Assembly (NCBI GenBank): GCA_013140455.1
Contig: JABFSU010000044.1
Location: forward strand, 1-64,000
Source of the DNA: Nitrospira sp.
GTDB lineage: Bacteria > Nitrospirota > Nitrospiria > Nitrospirales > Nitrospiraceae
Direction: 5' to 3'
Length of the DNA stretch: 64,000 nucleotides
The notes below the pieces were generated by a model that was not told where the DNA came from, did not search any database, and was given only the letters and a program-made list of their open reading frames with translations. Within the stretch, counting starts at the first letter, position 1, and every line of letters starts with the position of its first letter. Of this stretch, positions 36,444 through 45,322 are shown in pieces. The position numbers and the translations under genes were made by a program.

Positions 36444-37109
36444 TCACCGTGCACGCGAATCATTGCGCGAATCAGGTGGCCACGCGGCACGAACTGCCGA
36501 CTGCATATCGGCTGCTGCGTTCCCGACATTCTCTCGGCCGAGAATTCCACCGATCATCGCCACGCCGAATGCCCCTGCGCCACGCACTGATTCGATTCGT
36601 TCGCGTGTGATGCCGCCGATGGCGAACACCGGCACCGATGAATGGCGGCAGGCGGCAGCCAGCACCGCTAATCCTAGAGGATCACCGAACTCCCGCTTCG
36701 ATGGCGTCTCATAGATCGGGCCGAGGATCACGTAGTCGGCCCCGTCATCGCCGGCCTGTTGCACTTCTGTGACTGAATGCGCTGACACGCCGATGAGCCG
36801 ATGCCGGCCCAGGACTCGGCGCACAACCGAAACCGGAAGACTGCTGGCGCGAAGGTGGACCCCGTCGAGATCCAATGCCACCGCCATATCAATACGATCA
36901 TTGATGATCAACGGAACAGCACGATCTCGCGTCATCGCGCGAATCTGCTGCGTCAATGACAAGAGTTCTCGGGTCGGAAGATCACGCTCACGCAACTGGA
37001 TTGCCGGCACACCGGCATCCACCGATTCCCGGAGGACGCGCTCAAGCGAGCGTCCGTGAACCAGCGAACGATCCGTGACCAAGAGTAGACGGAAATTAAC
37101 AGGCGGCAT
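36444..37109 (-). CDS. thiE: Thiamine-phosphate synthase
   Basis: 221 residues, TIM barrel. Seen: LLLVTDRSLVHGRSL (8-22), VPAIQLRERDLPTREL (about 34-49), LIINDRIDMAVALDLDGVHL (as LIINDRIDMA and LDGVHL), IGVSAHSVTEVQQA, DYVILGPIYETPSK and VFAIGGITRERI. It joins the pyrimidine and thiazole moieties to thiamine phosphate. It is third in the thiS-thiG-thiE set, 96 bases after thiG. Some TenI-type paralogues look similar, but the intact pyrophosphate-binding segments favour ThiE. Confidence 0.9.
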   Translation of the reverse strand: MPPVNFRLLLVTDRSLVHGRSLERVLRESVDAGVPAIQLRERDLPTRELLSLTQQIRAMTRDRAVPLIINDRIDMAVALDLDGVHLRASSLPVSVVRRVLGRHRLIGVSAHSVTEVQQAGDDGADYVILGPIYETPSKREFGDPLGLAVLAAACRHSSVPVFAIGGITRERIESVRGAGAFGVAMIGGILGRENVGNAAADMQSAVRAAWPPDSRNDSRAR

Positions 37110-37205
37110 GAGTCAATCAGCAGACCACCAGAATGATCTGACCAGTGCGACCGAAAACCATACTTATTCGGGACTCATTCCGCCAGCACAGCACGAGACC
37201 CTCAA

Positions 37206-37982
37206 TTAGAGCATGCCCTCAATGGGACTACTCGCGGTCGCGTACAACTTTCTCGGAATACGCCCGGCCTTGTAGGCCAACCGACCGGCATAGACCGCAT
37301 ATTTCATGGCTTCTGCCATGGCGATCGGATGCTGCGCTCCTGCAATCGCCGTGTTCATCAATACCGCATCAGCACCGTACTCCATAGCCAGCGCGGCATC
37401 GGAAGCCGTCCCCACTCCGGCATCGACAATGATGGGAACTTTCACGGTCTCCATAATGATCTTGAGATTATACGGGTTGCGGATGCCCAGCCCCGACCCG
37501 ATGGGCGCCGCCAGAGGCATCACCGCCGGACAACCGATGTCGACCAGCTTTTTCGCGACAATGGGGTCATCATTCGTGTACGGCAATACGATGAACCCTT
37601 CTTTGACGAGAATCTTGGCGGCTTCGATGAGCCCCGCCGTGTCCGGGAACAGGGTTCGCTCATCACCGAGCACTTCCAACTTCACGAGATCGGAGATACC
37701 GGCTGCCCGTGCGAGCCGTGCATACCGCACCGCGTCCTCGACCGTGTAACAACCGGCCGTGTTCGGAAGAATCGTGTACTTCTTCGGATCGATGTAGTCG
37801 AGGAGATTCTCTTTCGAACGGTCGGTGATATTCACGCGCCGTACCGCCACCGTGACCACATCGGCGCCGGAGGCTTCAATCGCCTTTTTCGTCTCGGCAA
37901 AATCTTTATATTTTCCTGTGCCCACCCACAATCGTGAGCGAAACTCATGACCGCCAATTGTCAATCTATCGTTCGCGTCCAT
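37206..37982 (-). CDS. thiG: Thiazole synthase
   Basis: 258 residues. Seen: [15 protein letters not shown] (14-28), [12 protein letters not shown] (40-51), [16 protein letters not shown] (71-86), [16 protein letters not shown] with the Schiff-base lysine at about 101, and [15 protein letters not shown]-type [20 protein letters not shown]. It forms the thiazole ring using sulfur carried by ThiS. ATG at 37982 follows AAGGAG by 7 bases and overlaps the end of thiS by 17 bases. An in-frame GTG farther up is shadow. Confidence 0.95.
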   Translation of the reverse strand: MDANDRLTIGGHEFRSRLWVGTGKYKDFAETKKAIEASGADVVTVAVRRVNITDRSKENLLDYIDPKKYTILPNTAGCYTVEDAVRYARLARAAGISDLVKLEVLGDERTLFPDTAGLIEAAKILVKEGFIVLPYTNDDPIVAKKLVDIGCPAVMPLAAPIGSGLGIRNPYNLKIIMETVKVPIIVDAGVGTASDAALAMEYGADAVLMNTAIAGAQHPIAMAEAMKYAVYAGRLAYKAGRIPRKLYATASSPIEGML

Positions 37983-38214
37983 CCGATTCTCCTTTGCTCT
38001 CACATCCACCGCCGATAAACCCTAGGATCTCGATCCGGTCTCCTTCGCGAAGACTCCGCTGTCCAAAATCCTTCCGGTCGAGAATTTCAAGATTTAACTC
38101 TACGGCCACGCGCTCTGTCGCAATAGCCAGATCGCTCAATAGATCGGCAACCGTCCCGCCGTCCCGCCATCCGCGCGGTTCGCCATTCACCTGGATTTGA
38201 ATCTCGTTGACCAT
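37966..38214 (-). CDS. thiS: Sulfur carrier protein ThiS with a C-terminal tail after the GG motif
   Basis: 82 residues. [31 protein letters not shown] and [13 protein letters not shown] show the ThiS ubiquitin-like fold. Normally the protein ends in GG so that the terminal glycine can be thiocarboxylated. Here 12 more residues ([12 protein letters not shown]) follow GGG at 68-70. The tail is encoded by DNA that also holds the thiG Shine-Dalgarno and start. Either the tail is cut off before use, as known for some carriers of the QbsE type, or a base is miscalled. ATG at 38214 is the preferred start. Confidence 0.85.
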   Translation of the reverse strand: MVNEIQIQVNGEPRGWRDGGTVADLLSDLAIATERVAVELNLEILDRKDFGQRSLREGDRIEILGFIGGGCESKGESDGRER

Positions 38215-38221
38215 GGCAATC

Positions 38222-38251
38222 ATCCTATGGGAGCACAATTCTGGTTGTCAA
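38222..38251 (-). promoter_or_regulatory. Candidate thiS promoter, possibly leaderless
   Basis: TTGACA (38246-38251), 18-base spacer, TAGGAT (38222-38227), then 7 bases to the thiS ATG. The -35 is perfect, the -10 four of six. No thiamine riboswitch motif was seen upstream. Confidence 0.4.
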
Positions 38252-38325
38252 TTAGCTCTCCCCCTTGTCTCAAGAGGGGCATCCCACGCACAATGCGAGT
38301 CCGTCGATAGCCGGAGTGAACTGAC

Positions 38326-38796
38326 ATGCCTACGCAAAACGAACGAGTCGCGCAAGTTTTTCAATCGATTGCCACACTGTTAGCCTCCCAACGGGCCAAT
38401 CCCTATCGCATCAGAGCCTATCGTCGTGCTGCCGATTCGATTCTGGCACTGGAGGAGGATATCGCTCTCGTGGCACAGCGTCACGAACTTGAAGACATCG
38501 ACGGGATCGGGAAAGATTTGGCGGGAAAGATCAGGGAGTTTCTGGAGACCGGAACGATTCGCACGTATGAAGAACTGAAGACGCCATTGCCACCCGAGGT
38601 AAAGAGCTGGGCGCGGCTGCCGGGACTCCACGATTCACTGGTGAGCTATCTCTATGCCAGGCTGGGAATCCGAACGCTGGATGACCTGGAGCAACTGGTT
38701 TCATCCCACCTTCTCCGCACCGTTCCAGGATTTACCGGATCGGAGGATGAACTGCTCCAGGCCATTCGACAGCAGAAATCGTCTCCTCCGCGTTAG
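38326..38796 (+). CDS. Stand-alone helix-hairpin-helix protein like the PolX N-terminus
   Basis: 156 residues. QVFQSIATLLASQRANPYRIRAYRRAA (as FQSIATLLASQ and NPYRIRAYRRAAD) and EDIDGIGKDLAGKIREFLETG match the DNA-binding 8-kDa and helix-hairpin-helix part of PolX/DNA polymerase beta. The polymerase palm and PHP nuclease domains are absent. The second half has ARLPGLHDSLVSYLYARLGI and a weaker hairpin. It may bind gapped DNA or regulate repair. GGAG lies about 11 bases before the ATG. Its stop overlaps that of the convergent ctp gene. Confidence 0.8.
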   Translation: MPTQNERVAQVFQSIATLLASQRANPYRIRAYRRAADSILALEEDIALVAQRHELEDIDGIGKDLAGKIREFLETGTIRTYEELKTPLPPEVKSWARLPGLHDSLVSYLYARLGIRTLDDLEQLVSSHLLRTVPGFTGSEDELLQAIRQQKSSPPR

Positions 38797-40160
38797 GAGA
38801 CTTTCATCTCTTTAAAAATCTTCCAGGTCTTTAGCAATTCCACGGCTTTCTGCAATTGCGCATCCTGCTCAAGAGCCGGATCACCGGCACTATCGAGCGG
38901 CGGCGTTTGAGGCGTTGCACCGTTTTTGGTGGCCGCGTCCTCCGGGGCCTTCCCGTTAGGATGCGGTACCGCATCCTTCTCTTTCCCCTGGGAGGGCTTC
39001 ACGGCCTTTGTGTCAGGCTCCTTTTCGGCGGGCTTCCCGTCCTTTGTCGGGGTCGGGGCCGGAGTCGGGAGCTTCACGACAATATCGGGCGTAATGCCCG
39101 TGGACTGGATCGATCGTCCCTTCGGCGTATAGTACTTCGCCGTAGTAAGTCGAAGACCTGAGCCGTCACCAAGCGGAAGAATGGTCTGGACCGATCCCTT
39201 CCCGAACGAGGTGGTGCCGACAATCACTGCACGTCCCCAGTCTTGCAGCGCTCCGGCAACGATCTCCGACGCACTCGCCGACCCTTCATTCACGAGAATG
39301 ATCATCGGAAGCTCGTCCATTTGATCTTTGGACTTCGCCAGCCATTCATCCTTCTTGCCTTCGCGATTCTTGGTGAACACGACAAGTTTCCCGTTGGGGA
39401 GAAACTGCTCGGACACATCGACCGCCGCAGTCAGCAATCCGCCGGGATTGTTCCTGAGATCCAGAATGGCCCCTTGGACTTTCTGCTCGCGGAACTGCTT
39501 GATGGCTTTTGCGAGATCGCGTCCCGTCGCTTCCTGAAACTGTGTCAGCCGAACATACCCCAGATTGTCGATGATTTTCGACTTGACGCTTTCGATCTTG
39601 ATGGTATCCCGCATCAGCGTAAACTGAAGCGGGTCCGGCGTCCCCTCGCGTTGAATGGTCAAGTTGACCTTGGTCCCCTTCGGTCCGCGCATTTTCTGGA
39701 CCGCGTCCATCAACGTAAGATCCTTGGTCGTCTCATCATTGACCTTCACAATGAAGTCTCCGGCTTTGATCCCTGCCCGCTGAGCCGGAGTCCCTTCGAT
39801 CGGTGCGATCACAGCCAACCGATTCTCTTTCACTCCTATCTGAATGCCCACGCCGCCGAACTCACCCTTGGTCTCCACCTGCATCTCTTTGTACATCTCG
39901 GGCGTCATATAGGCGGAATGGGGGTCGAGCGTCGAAAGCATGCCGCGGATGGCCCCTTGCACCAATTCTTTCGTTTTCGTTTCATCGACATAATGCCGCT
40001 GAACCTGATTGAGCACCTCCGAAAAGGTCTTGAGCTCCTCGTACGTTTCCGTCGCATGGCCGGTTCGCTCCCAGCCCTTGCCGATCAGAACTCCACACAC
40101 GATGGCCACAACCATCATTGGCCCGATGACCCAAGACTTCCCTCGCGGCTGCTGTTCCAT
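38793..40160 (-). CDS. C-terminal processing protease (S41, Ctp/Prc family)
   Basis: 455 residues. A signal/anchor helix (about 10-28) leads to a PDZ domain (VGIQIGVKENRLAVIAPI, AGIKAGDFIVKVND, about 90-180) and the S41 protease with ILDLRNNPGGLL, catalytic Ser in LVNEGSASASEIVAGAL and Lys in GTTSFGKGSVQT. A proline/lysine-rich linker then a short C-terminal helix follow. It trims periplasmic proteins, often murein hydrolases. It is last in the ftsE-ftsX-envC run, a common bacterial arrangement. ATG at 40160 has AAAGGA upstream; a longer GTG frame at 40205 is less likely. Confidence 0.92.
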   Translation of the reverse strand: MEQQPRGKSWVIGPMMVVAIVCGVLIGKGWERTGHATETYEELKTFSEVLNQVQRHYVDETKTKELVQGAIRGMLSTLDPHSAYMTPEMYKEMQVETKGEFGGVGIQIGVKENRLAVIAPIEGTPAQRAGIKAGDFIVKVNDETTKDLTLMDAVQKMRGPKGTKVNLTIQREGTPDPLQFTLMRDTIKIESVKSKIIDNLGYVRLTQFQEATGRDLAKAIKQFREQKVQGAILDLRNNPGGLLTAAVDVSEQFLPNGKLVVFTKNREGKKDEWLAKSKDQMDELPMIILVNEGSASASEIVAGALQDWGRAVIVGTTSFGKGSVQTILPLGDGSGLRLTTAKYYTPKGRSIQSTGITPDIVVKLPTPAPTPTKDGKPAEKEPDTKAVKPSQGKEKDAVPHPNGKAPEDAATKNGATPQTPPLDSAGDPALEQDAQLQKAVELLKTWKIFKEMKVS

Positions 40161-40231
40161 AAAGCGTCTATCCTTTCCGTCCAAATGCCCGAACCCTGTC
40201 ACCAATCAAGTCCGTTTCCAGACCATGTTTT

Positions 40232-41419
40232 CTATCGCTTGGCCAACCACAGCATCGGGTCAACGGCATCAGACCCTTCACGTAGCTCAAAGTATAATGT
40301 ATTTTCGCCGATCATGCCCGTATCTCCGGTTTCTCCGATCGCCTGCCCTTCCGTGACACGCTCCCCGACTTTCGTCAAAATCCTTGAGGCGTGGGCATAG
40401 AGCGAGAAAAACCCGTTCGTATGATCCATAATTATAACCAGTCCGTACCCTTTCAACCAGTCGGCATAGACCACGGTGCCCGGCATGACGGAATGGATAA
40501 AACTCCCCTCCACCGTTCTGATTTCAATACCCTTTCGCTGCACATAGGTATTGAACGTCGGATGTTTTTGCCGGCCGAAGAATGACACGACCTGCCCATC
40601 CGCCGGCCAGGGTAACGCGCCCTTGGCTCCGCGCGGAACCGCCGGCGCGGTCGGAGGCCGCATCGCCATGGCCTTCCGGCGCGTCTCCAATTCATGCAGA
40701 AGGCTATCCACCCGCGAGGCAGACCGTTCAAGCTCTTCGGCCGCCCGGCTGAACGATTCCTTTTCCTGCGTGATCTTGGTGAAGTACACCTTCTTCTCTT
40801 TCTGCAGAGACCGGATATCGGAAAGTTTCTTTTCTGTCGCGTCCTTATACGCCAACATTCCTGCACGAGCTTCTGCCCGTTGCCGCTCCGCCTGCTCCAT
40901 CCGCCCGACATCAGCGCGAAATGTCCCCATCAGCTCAAAGTCTTTTTGAGAAACCGCCGAGAGATATTGCAATCGTCGTTGAAAGTCCCCATAGGAGTCC
41001 GCCGACAACAAGGTCTTCACATAGCCGGCCCGGCCTTCCATGTACTGCACACGGAGTCGAGCGAGAATGGCATCCTGACGCTCTTGGATACTGCCACGTA
41101 TCGCCCCAAGCTGTTCAGTGATCGAGTCTATCTCACGATCCTTCTTCCGGAGCTTCTTGTTAATCTCCTGATGTTCCTGGCGGGTCCGCACCAATCGTTC
41201 ATCAAGCGTTTGAATCCCCTGAAGCACGGACTCCCGCTTCTTCTCCGCTTCATCCGCCCGTTTTCGTTTCTCCTCGATTTTGTCTTTTAACTGTTCCAGC
41301 GTCTTCCGTTCACGCTCGATCTTTTCAGAAATCGGATCGCCTGCGGCCAAGGCAGAACCTACGGCACCCGCATACACCACGAGGCACCCAACGACCATGA
41401 ACCTGAGATACCCCCTCAT
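40232..41419 (-). CDS. envC: Murein hydrolase activator EnvC-like protein
   Basis: 395 residues. A signal peptide (about 6-25, cleavage near SALAAGD) is followed by a long coiled coil (about 30-250, rich in E, K and R) and a LytM domain. The LytM zinc ligands are degenerate: RKGIEI replaces H-x3-D, and LYFEL replaces HLHFE, while YAHAS is kept. That pattern fits EnvC-type activators, which switch on amidases rather than cut murein. The ATG overlaps the ftsX stop as ATGA, strongly tying it to FtsEX, its known partner. Earlier start codons in frame lie inside ftsX. Confidence 0.9.
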   Translation of the reverse strand: MRGYLRFMVVGCLVVYAGAVGSALAAGDPISEKIERERKTLEQLKDKIEEKRKRADEAEKKRESVLQGIQTLDERLVRTRQEHQEINKKLRKKDREIDSITEQLGAIRGSIQERQDAILARLRVQYMEGRAGYVKTLLSADSYGDFQRRLQYLSAVSQKDFELMGTFRADVGRMEQAERQRAEARAGMLAYKDATEKKLSDIRSLQKEKKVYFTKITQEKESFSRAAEELERSASRVDSLLHELETRRKAMAMRPPTAPAVPRGAKGALPWPADGQVVSFFGRQKHPTFNTYVQRKGIEIRTVEGSFIHSVMPGTVVYADWLKGYGLVIIMDHTNGFFSLYAHASRILTKVGERVTEGQAIGETGDTGMIGENTLYFELREGSDAVDPMLWLAKR

Positions 41420-42315
41420 GCCCGCCCATCTCCAAACCGCCTGAGCGATACGAAACTCCCGGCGAACCCAAGACCGATCCCGACCAGAACCAGCGCCAGA
41501 CAGACGGAGAAAGGGAAAAAGGTAATCATGTGTTCGACGCCGCTCAATCGGCCGGTTGAACTGATCTGTTGGCGAAACAGCTCGAACCCGCCTTTCAAAA
41601 TCAGCAATGACAACGCACTCCCACAGGCGCCGAGCACCGCGCCTTCGAGCAGATATGGAATACGGATGAACCACCTGGTGGCGCCGATCAGCCGTAAGAT
41701 CTCCACTTCCTCCCGCCGTGAAAACAGCGTCAGCCTGATGGTATTTCCGATAATCGTCACCGCGGCAGTCGAAAGAATCACCCCGACGCCGATGGCGATC
41801 AGCTCGATATACCGAATGAGCCCTGCCAATGCGTCAATCCACTCTTGGTTGTAATCGACCTTCGCCACCCCCCCGATCGTGCGGACCCGCTCCGTCCACC
41901 GCTTCACCGCATCGGGGGATCGGAATTGGGAGGCCAGCGTCACCACAAACGAGGCCGGGAGCGGATTTTGTCCCAACCCTTCAAGGAGATGGGAATCTTC
42001 GGGAAACTGGGCGCGAAACTCACCCAACGCCTGTTCCTTTGAAATAAACACCGCGGCCGCCACCATCCGATCCGCCTTCAGTCGACCTTCCAGCTCGACC
42101 ACGGCTTCCCGGGTGAGTTGGTCCTCCAGATAGACCATGATCTTGATGTCTTCCTGGAGCCAGCCCGCGGCGCTCCGCAGATTCACATAAAGCAGCAGAA
42201 AAATCCCGACACAGGACAGCGTAAAAGCCGTCGTCAGAATCGCCACGACCGTCGTCGTGCGATTCGCTCGCATATTGGCCCAGGCTTCACGGAGCAGATA
42301 GAACAATCGTCTCAT
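41416..42315 (-). CDS. ftsX: Cell division protein FtsX
   Basis: 299 residues. A first membrane helix (about 22-43: TVVAILTTAFTLSCVGIFLLL), a periplasmic domain that should contact EnvC (about 45-165), then three more helices (about 168-195, 215-240, 265-290). RLIGATRWFIRIPYLLEGA is a typical FtsX loop. FtsEX controls septal peptidoglycan hydrolysis. The ATG overlaps the ftsE stop (ATGA). Confidence 0.93.
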   Translation of the reverse strand: MRRLFYLLREAWANMRANRTTTVVAILTTAFTLSCVGIFLLLYVNLRSAAGWLQEDIKIMVYLEDQLTREAVVELEGRLKADRMVAAAVFISKEQALGEFRAQFPEDSHLLEGLGQNPLPASFVVTLASQFRSPDAVKRWTERVRTIGGVAKVDYNQEWIDALAGLIRYIELIAIGVGVILSTAAVTIIGNTIRLTLFSRREEVEILRLIGATRWFIRIPYLLEGAVLGACGSALSLLILKGGFELFRQQISSTGRLSGVEHMITFFPFSVCLALVLVGIGLGFAGSFVSLRRFGDGRA

Positions 42316-43004
42316 GCCCTCACCTGCTGAATACGAACAGGGGTTGGAAGCATGACGCCTTCCTGGAGGACGATCACCCGACGGTTAATCTGCGCCATGA
42401 CCTGAGGGTCATGGGTGGCAACAATGACCGTCGTGCCTCGCGCATTGATGAGCTTAAACAGTTCAATGATTTCTGCCGTTCGTTCGGGGTCCAGATTGCC
42501 CGTCGGCTCATCGGCCAGCAGCACGATCGGCCCATTCACAATCGCCCGGGCAATGCAGACACGTTGTTGCTCGCCGGCGGACAAACTGGTTGGAAACTGA
42601 TCTTTCTTGTGATCGACTCCGACCGCCCGCAACGCCTCTGTCACCTTTCGGCGAATATCGACCGACGACGCCCCCTGGACAATCAACGGCAACGCAACAT
42701 TTTCAAAGACCGATTTCTTCGGCAACAGCCGAAAATCCTGAAACACCGTCCCGACCTTTCGGCGCAGGAAGGGAATCTCTGACTTTTTCAGCTTCGTGAC
42801 ATTCTTCCCCTGGACAAAGATTTGCCCTTCGTCCGGAATCTCGGCAGCAATCAACATGCGCAGCAACGTCGACTTCCCGGCTCCGCTCGGCCCCATCAGC
42901 AAAACAAACTCCCCCTTCTCGATATCAAGCGTGAGATCGGAGAGCGCCGGACGGCGATCATACGTCTTCGAAACGTGAATCAGTTGAATCATCGCATCCA
43001 TCAT
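42312..43004 (-). CDS. ftsE: Cell division ATP-binding protein FtsE
   Basis: 230 residues. HVSKTYDRRPALSDLTLDIE, Walker A LMGPSGAGKSTLLRML (about 37-52), FQDFRLLPKKSVFENVALPL (Q-loop), LSAGEQQRVCIARAI and VLLADEPTGNLDPE. It is the cytoplasmic ATPase of FtsEX. Starts at codons 1, 2 or 5 (MIQLIHVSK, 42992) are all possible; the last matches known FtsE proteins best. It follows yraN by 20 bases. Confidence 0.94.
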   Translation of the reverse strand: MMDAMIQLIHVSKTYDRRPALSDLTLDIEKGEFVLLMGPSGAGKSTLLRMLIAAEIPDEGQIFVQGKNVTKLKKSEIPFLRRKVGTVFQDFRLLPKKSVFENVALPLIVQGASSVDIRRKVTEALRAVGVDHKKDQFPTSLSAGEQQRVCIARAIVNGPIVLLADEPTGNLDPERTAEIIELFKLINARGTTVIVATHDPQVMAQINRRVIVLQEGVMLPTPVRIQQVRA

Positions 43005-43024
43005 AACCTGTCTAGGGAATGCCG

Positions 43025-43411
43025 CTACCAGCCCACTTGATCCGACACTTCGAACGCATGCTCGATATGCTCGATCTGTAGCGAGGATTCGGCGCCACCC
43101 TGCACCAAGACGACATCGAACCGACAGACTCGATCGCTCAAATGGCGCTGGGCCAAGTACTGTCCTGCCAGCCGGATCAACTTGGCTTGCTTCCGCCGGT
43201 CTACCGCCAGGAGCGCACCGCCGAACGCTCCGGTGGTCCGCGCTTTGACTTCAACAAACACCAGAACACCATGATCATCGGCCACCAGGTCGAGTTCGCC
43301 GATCCTGGTCCGAAGGTTCCGCTCCAGAATCGCATAGCCCTTCCGGCGCAAAAACTGTTCGGCACTCGTTTCACTGTCCCGACCGAATTCATGGCGTGAG
43401 TCAGGCATCAT
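43025..43411 (-). CDS. YraN/UPF0102 family nuclease-like protein
   Basis: About 128 residues. The family core GRDSETSAEQFLRRKGY, LERNLRTRIGELDLVADD and VLVFVEVKARTTGAFGGAL is visible; E and D residues in GELDLVADD and EVKAR form the restriction-nuclease-like active site. Often encoded beside rnhB, as here, with an 11-base gap. A role in DNA processing is inferred from fold and context only. Confidence 0.9.
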   Translation of the reverse strand: MMPDSRHEFGRDSETSAEQFLRRKGYAILERNLRTRIGELDLVADDHGVLVFVEVKARTTGAFGGALLAVDRRKQAKLIRLAGQYLAQRHLSDRVCRFDVVLVQGGAESSLQIEHIEHAFEVSDQVGW

Positions 43412-43422
43412 CACCGGCAGCC

Positions 43423-44058
43423 TCAGGGTCGCAATGACTCGAATGTGGGCACACTCAACGCCGCCAGCACAGGCGCAAAGGTTCGTCGATGGATCGGGGA
43501 TGGACCATACTCAGCCAGACGAGCCAGATGTTCCTCTGTGCCATAGCCTTTGTGCGACAAGAAATTATACTGCGGGTAGGCCACATGGAACTGAGCCATC
43601 AACCGATCCCGCGTGACTTTGGCCACAATCGACGCAGCCGCGATGGATAACGACAACGCGTCGCCCTTAATGATAGGACGAATGGGCATCGCCACCCCTG
43701 CAAGCGACACGGCATCGATCAACACGTAATCAGGAGCAGGCAAGATTTCGTCGAGCGCCCGGCGCATCGCCAGCTTGGTAGCTTCAAGAATATTGATCCG
43801 GTCGATCTCTTCCGCCGTCGATGACCCGACGCCGACACAGACGGCCCGATCCATAATCTCGGCATACAGCCGATCGCGCTCTGATACGGATAGTTGCTTG
43901 GAGTCGTCCACCCCGATCAGGCGACAACGAACATGAAGAATAACGGCCGCCGCGACGACCGGCCCCGCGAGGGGGCCCCGGCCGGCTTCGTCGACACCGG
44001 CGATGCGGCGATACCCGCACCGCCGGGCCTCTTGTTCAAATTCCTCGGTAGGTCCCAA
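43423..44058 (-). CDS. rnhB: Ribonuclease HII
   Basis: 211 residues. [21 protein letters not shown] carries the catalytic Asp-Glu pair (about 21-22), followed by [42 protein letters not shown] (third Asp), [15 protein letters not shown] and [11 protein letters not shown]. It nicks DNA at misincorporated ribonucleotides. TTG at 44058 is the start; GGAGG lies about 10 bases upstream. It follows rplS as in many genomes. Confidence 0.95.
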   Translation of the reverse strand: MGPTEEFEQEARRCGYRRIAGVDEAGRGPLAGPVVAAAVILHVRCRLIGVDDSKQLSVSERDRLYAEIMDRAVCVGVGSSTAEEIDRINILEATKLAMRRALDEILPAPDYVLIDAVSLAGVAMPIRPIIKGDALSLSIAAASIVAKVTRDRLMAQFHVAYPQYNFLSHKGYGTEEHLARLAEYGPSPIHRRTFAPVLAALSVPTFESLRP

Positions 44059-44133
44059 CCGGCATGCCCTCCGACTTGCGAGGCCGACTCAGAGGCATGG
44101 GCAGGCTGACTGACGGCCACCCGGTGAAGGCGC

Positions 44134-44532
44134 TTAGGCCTTGGCCGCCGCCGTTGCTTTTGCAGCTGCTGCGGCCTTCCCCTCACCCACAAACTCGCGC
44201 TCTTCAACCTTGGCAAACTTGCCCTTCTTGGACCGGAGATAGTAGAGCTTGGCGCGACGCACACGGCCCTGACGCACCACATCCACCTTGGTCACGATCG
44301 GCGAGTGCACCGGGAAAATTCTCTCGACACCGACGCCATAGGAGACCTTACGGACGGTAAAAGTTTCCGTATTCAAGGCTCCTTTACGAGCGATCACCGC
44401 TCCCTCGTATACCTGAATGCGTTCCTTTTCGCCCTCCACGACTTTCACGTGGACCCGCACCGTATCGCCCACTTCAAACTTAGGCGGCGTGGCTTTGGTG
44501 AATGACTGCTGAAGACGTTCTAACCGATTCAT
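44134..44532 (-). CDS. rplS: Large ribosomal subunit protein bL19
   Basis: 132 residues. [32 protein letters not shown]-like [33 protein letters not shown] and [18 protein letters not shown] match bL19, which lies at the subunit interface. The last ~18 residues ([17 protein letters not shown]) are an Ala/Lys tail beyond the usual end. AAAGGAGAGTATC precedes the ATG. It follows trmD in the classic rpsP-rimM-trmD-rplS order. Confidence 0.97.
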   Translation of the reverse strand: MNRLERLQQSFTKATPPKFEVGDTVRVHVKVVEGEKERIQVYEGAVIARKGALNTETFTVRKVSYGVGVERIFPVHSPIVTKVDVVRQGRVRRAKLYYLRSKKGKFAKVEEREFVGEGKAAAAAKATAAAKA

Positions 44533-44553
44533 GATACTCTCCTTTTCCTTCCA

Positions 44554-45321
44554 TCAAACGGGCGTCGAGACAACGCCCTCGCTAATAATCTCACTCAGTA
44601 ACCGTTGATCTTCACAACTCAAACTGCGATCCCGGATGAGGTCCGGACGCCGCGCATAGGTGCTGCGCAAGGCCTGCTTCCGGCGCCAGAGACGAATGGC
44701 TTCGTGATGCCCGGAGAGCAGCACCTCGGGAACCCCCATGCCTCGCACATCGGCAGGCCTGGTATAGTGCGGATATTCCAAGAGTGAATCCGAAAAAGAC
44801 TCTTCGACCACAGACTCCGGATCACCCAGTACTCCCGGCACTAATCGCGTGGCGGCGTCAATCAAGACCAAAGCCGGCAACTCGCCTCCGGTCAGAATAT
44901 AGTCGCCGACCGAAACCTCTTCCGGCTGGAGCGCCTCGCGAATCCGTTCATCAACCCCTTCATAATGTCCACACAGGATGACGATCCGACGGCCCTCAGC
45001 AGCCAGGTCTTTGGCATATTCCTGCGTGAAGGTTCGCCCTTGAGGCGAGGGAAACATCAGACGGATCTCCTCCCCGCAAGACTGGGCCTGAGCACGCAGC
45101 GCATCCACCGCGCGCAGGATCGGCTCCGCCTTCATGACCATCCCCGCACCGCCGCCATAGGGAACATCGTCTGCAACCCTGTGGCGATCCATCGTGTAGT
45201 CACGAAGATTATGCGCCTGGATGGCCAGCAATCCCTTCTCTTGCGCGCGCTTGAGCATGCTATGCCCCACCGCCTGCAGAATCATCTCGGGAAACAATGT
45301 CAGAACGTCGATGCGCAACAC
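44554..45321 (-). CDS. trmD: tRNA (guanine-37-N1)-methyltransferase
   Basis: 255 residues, SPOUT knot enzyme. MLRIDVLTLFPEMI, NLRDYTMDRHRVADDVPYG (as DRHRVADDVPYGGGAGM), LCGHYEGVDERI, SVGDYILTGGELPALVLID and RPADVRGMGVPEVLLSGHH match TrmD. It methylates G37 of tRNAs to prevent frameshifting. GTG at 45321 begins one base after the rimM stop. Confidence 0.97.
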   Translation of the reverse strand: MLRIDVLTLFPEMILQAVGHSMLKRAQEKGLLAIQAHNLRDYTMDRHRVADDVPYGGGAGMVMKAEPILRAVDALRAQAQSCGEEIRLMFPSPQGRTFTQEYAKDLAAEGRRIVILCGHYEGVDERIREALQPEEVSVGDYILTGGELPALVLIDAATRLVPGVLGDPESVVEESFSDSLLEYPHYTRPADVRGMGVPEVLLSGHHEAIRLWRRKQALRSTYARRPDLIRDRSLSCEDQRLLSEIISEGVVSTPV

Positions 45322-45322
45322 G

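Noticed and set aside
38252-38325. TPP riboswitch before thiS
   Set aside because: The conserved THI-box elements were not found; only a weak CCCCT/AGGGG stem is present.
39243-40400. 385-codon plus-strand frame opposite the ctp gene
   Set aside because: It lies antisense to a clear S41 protease and its translation has no recognisable motif; a shadow frame of GC-rich coding DNA.
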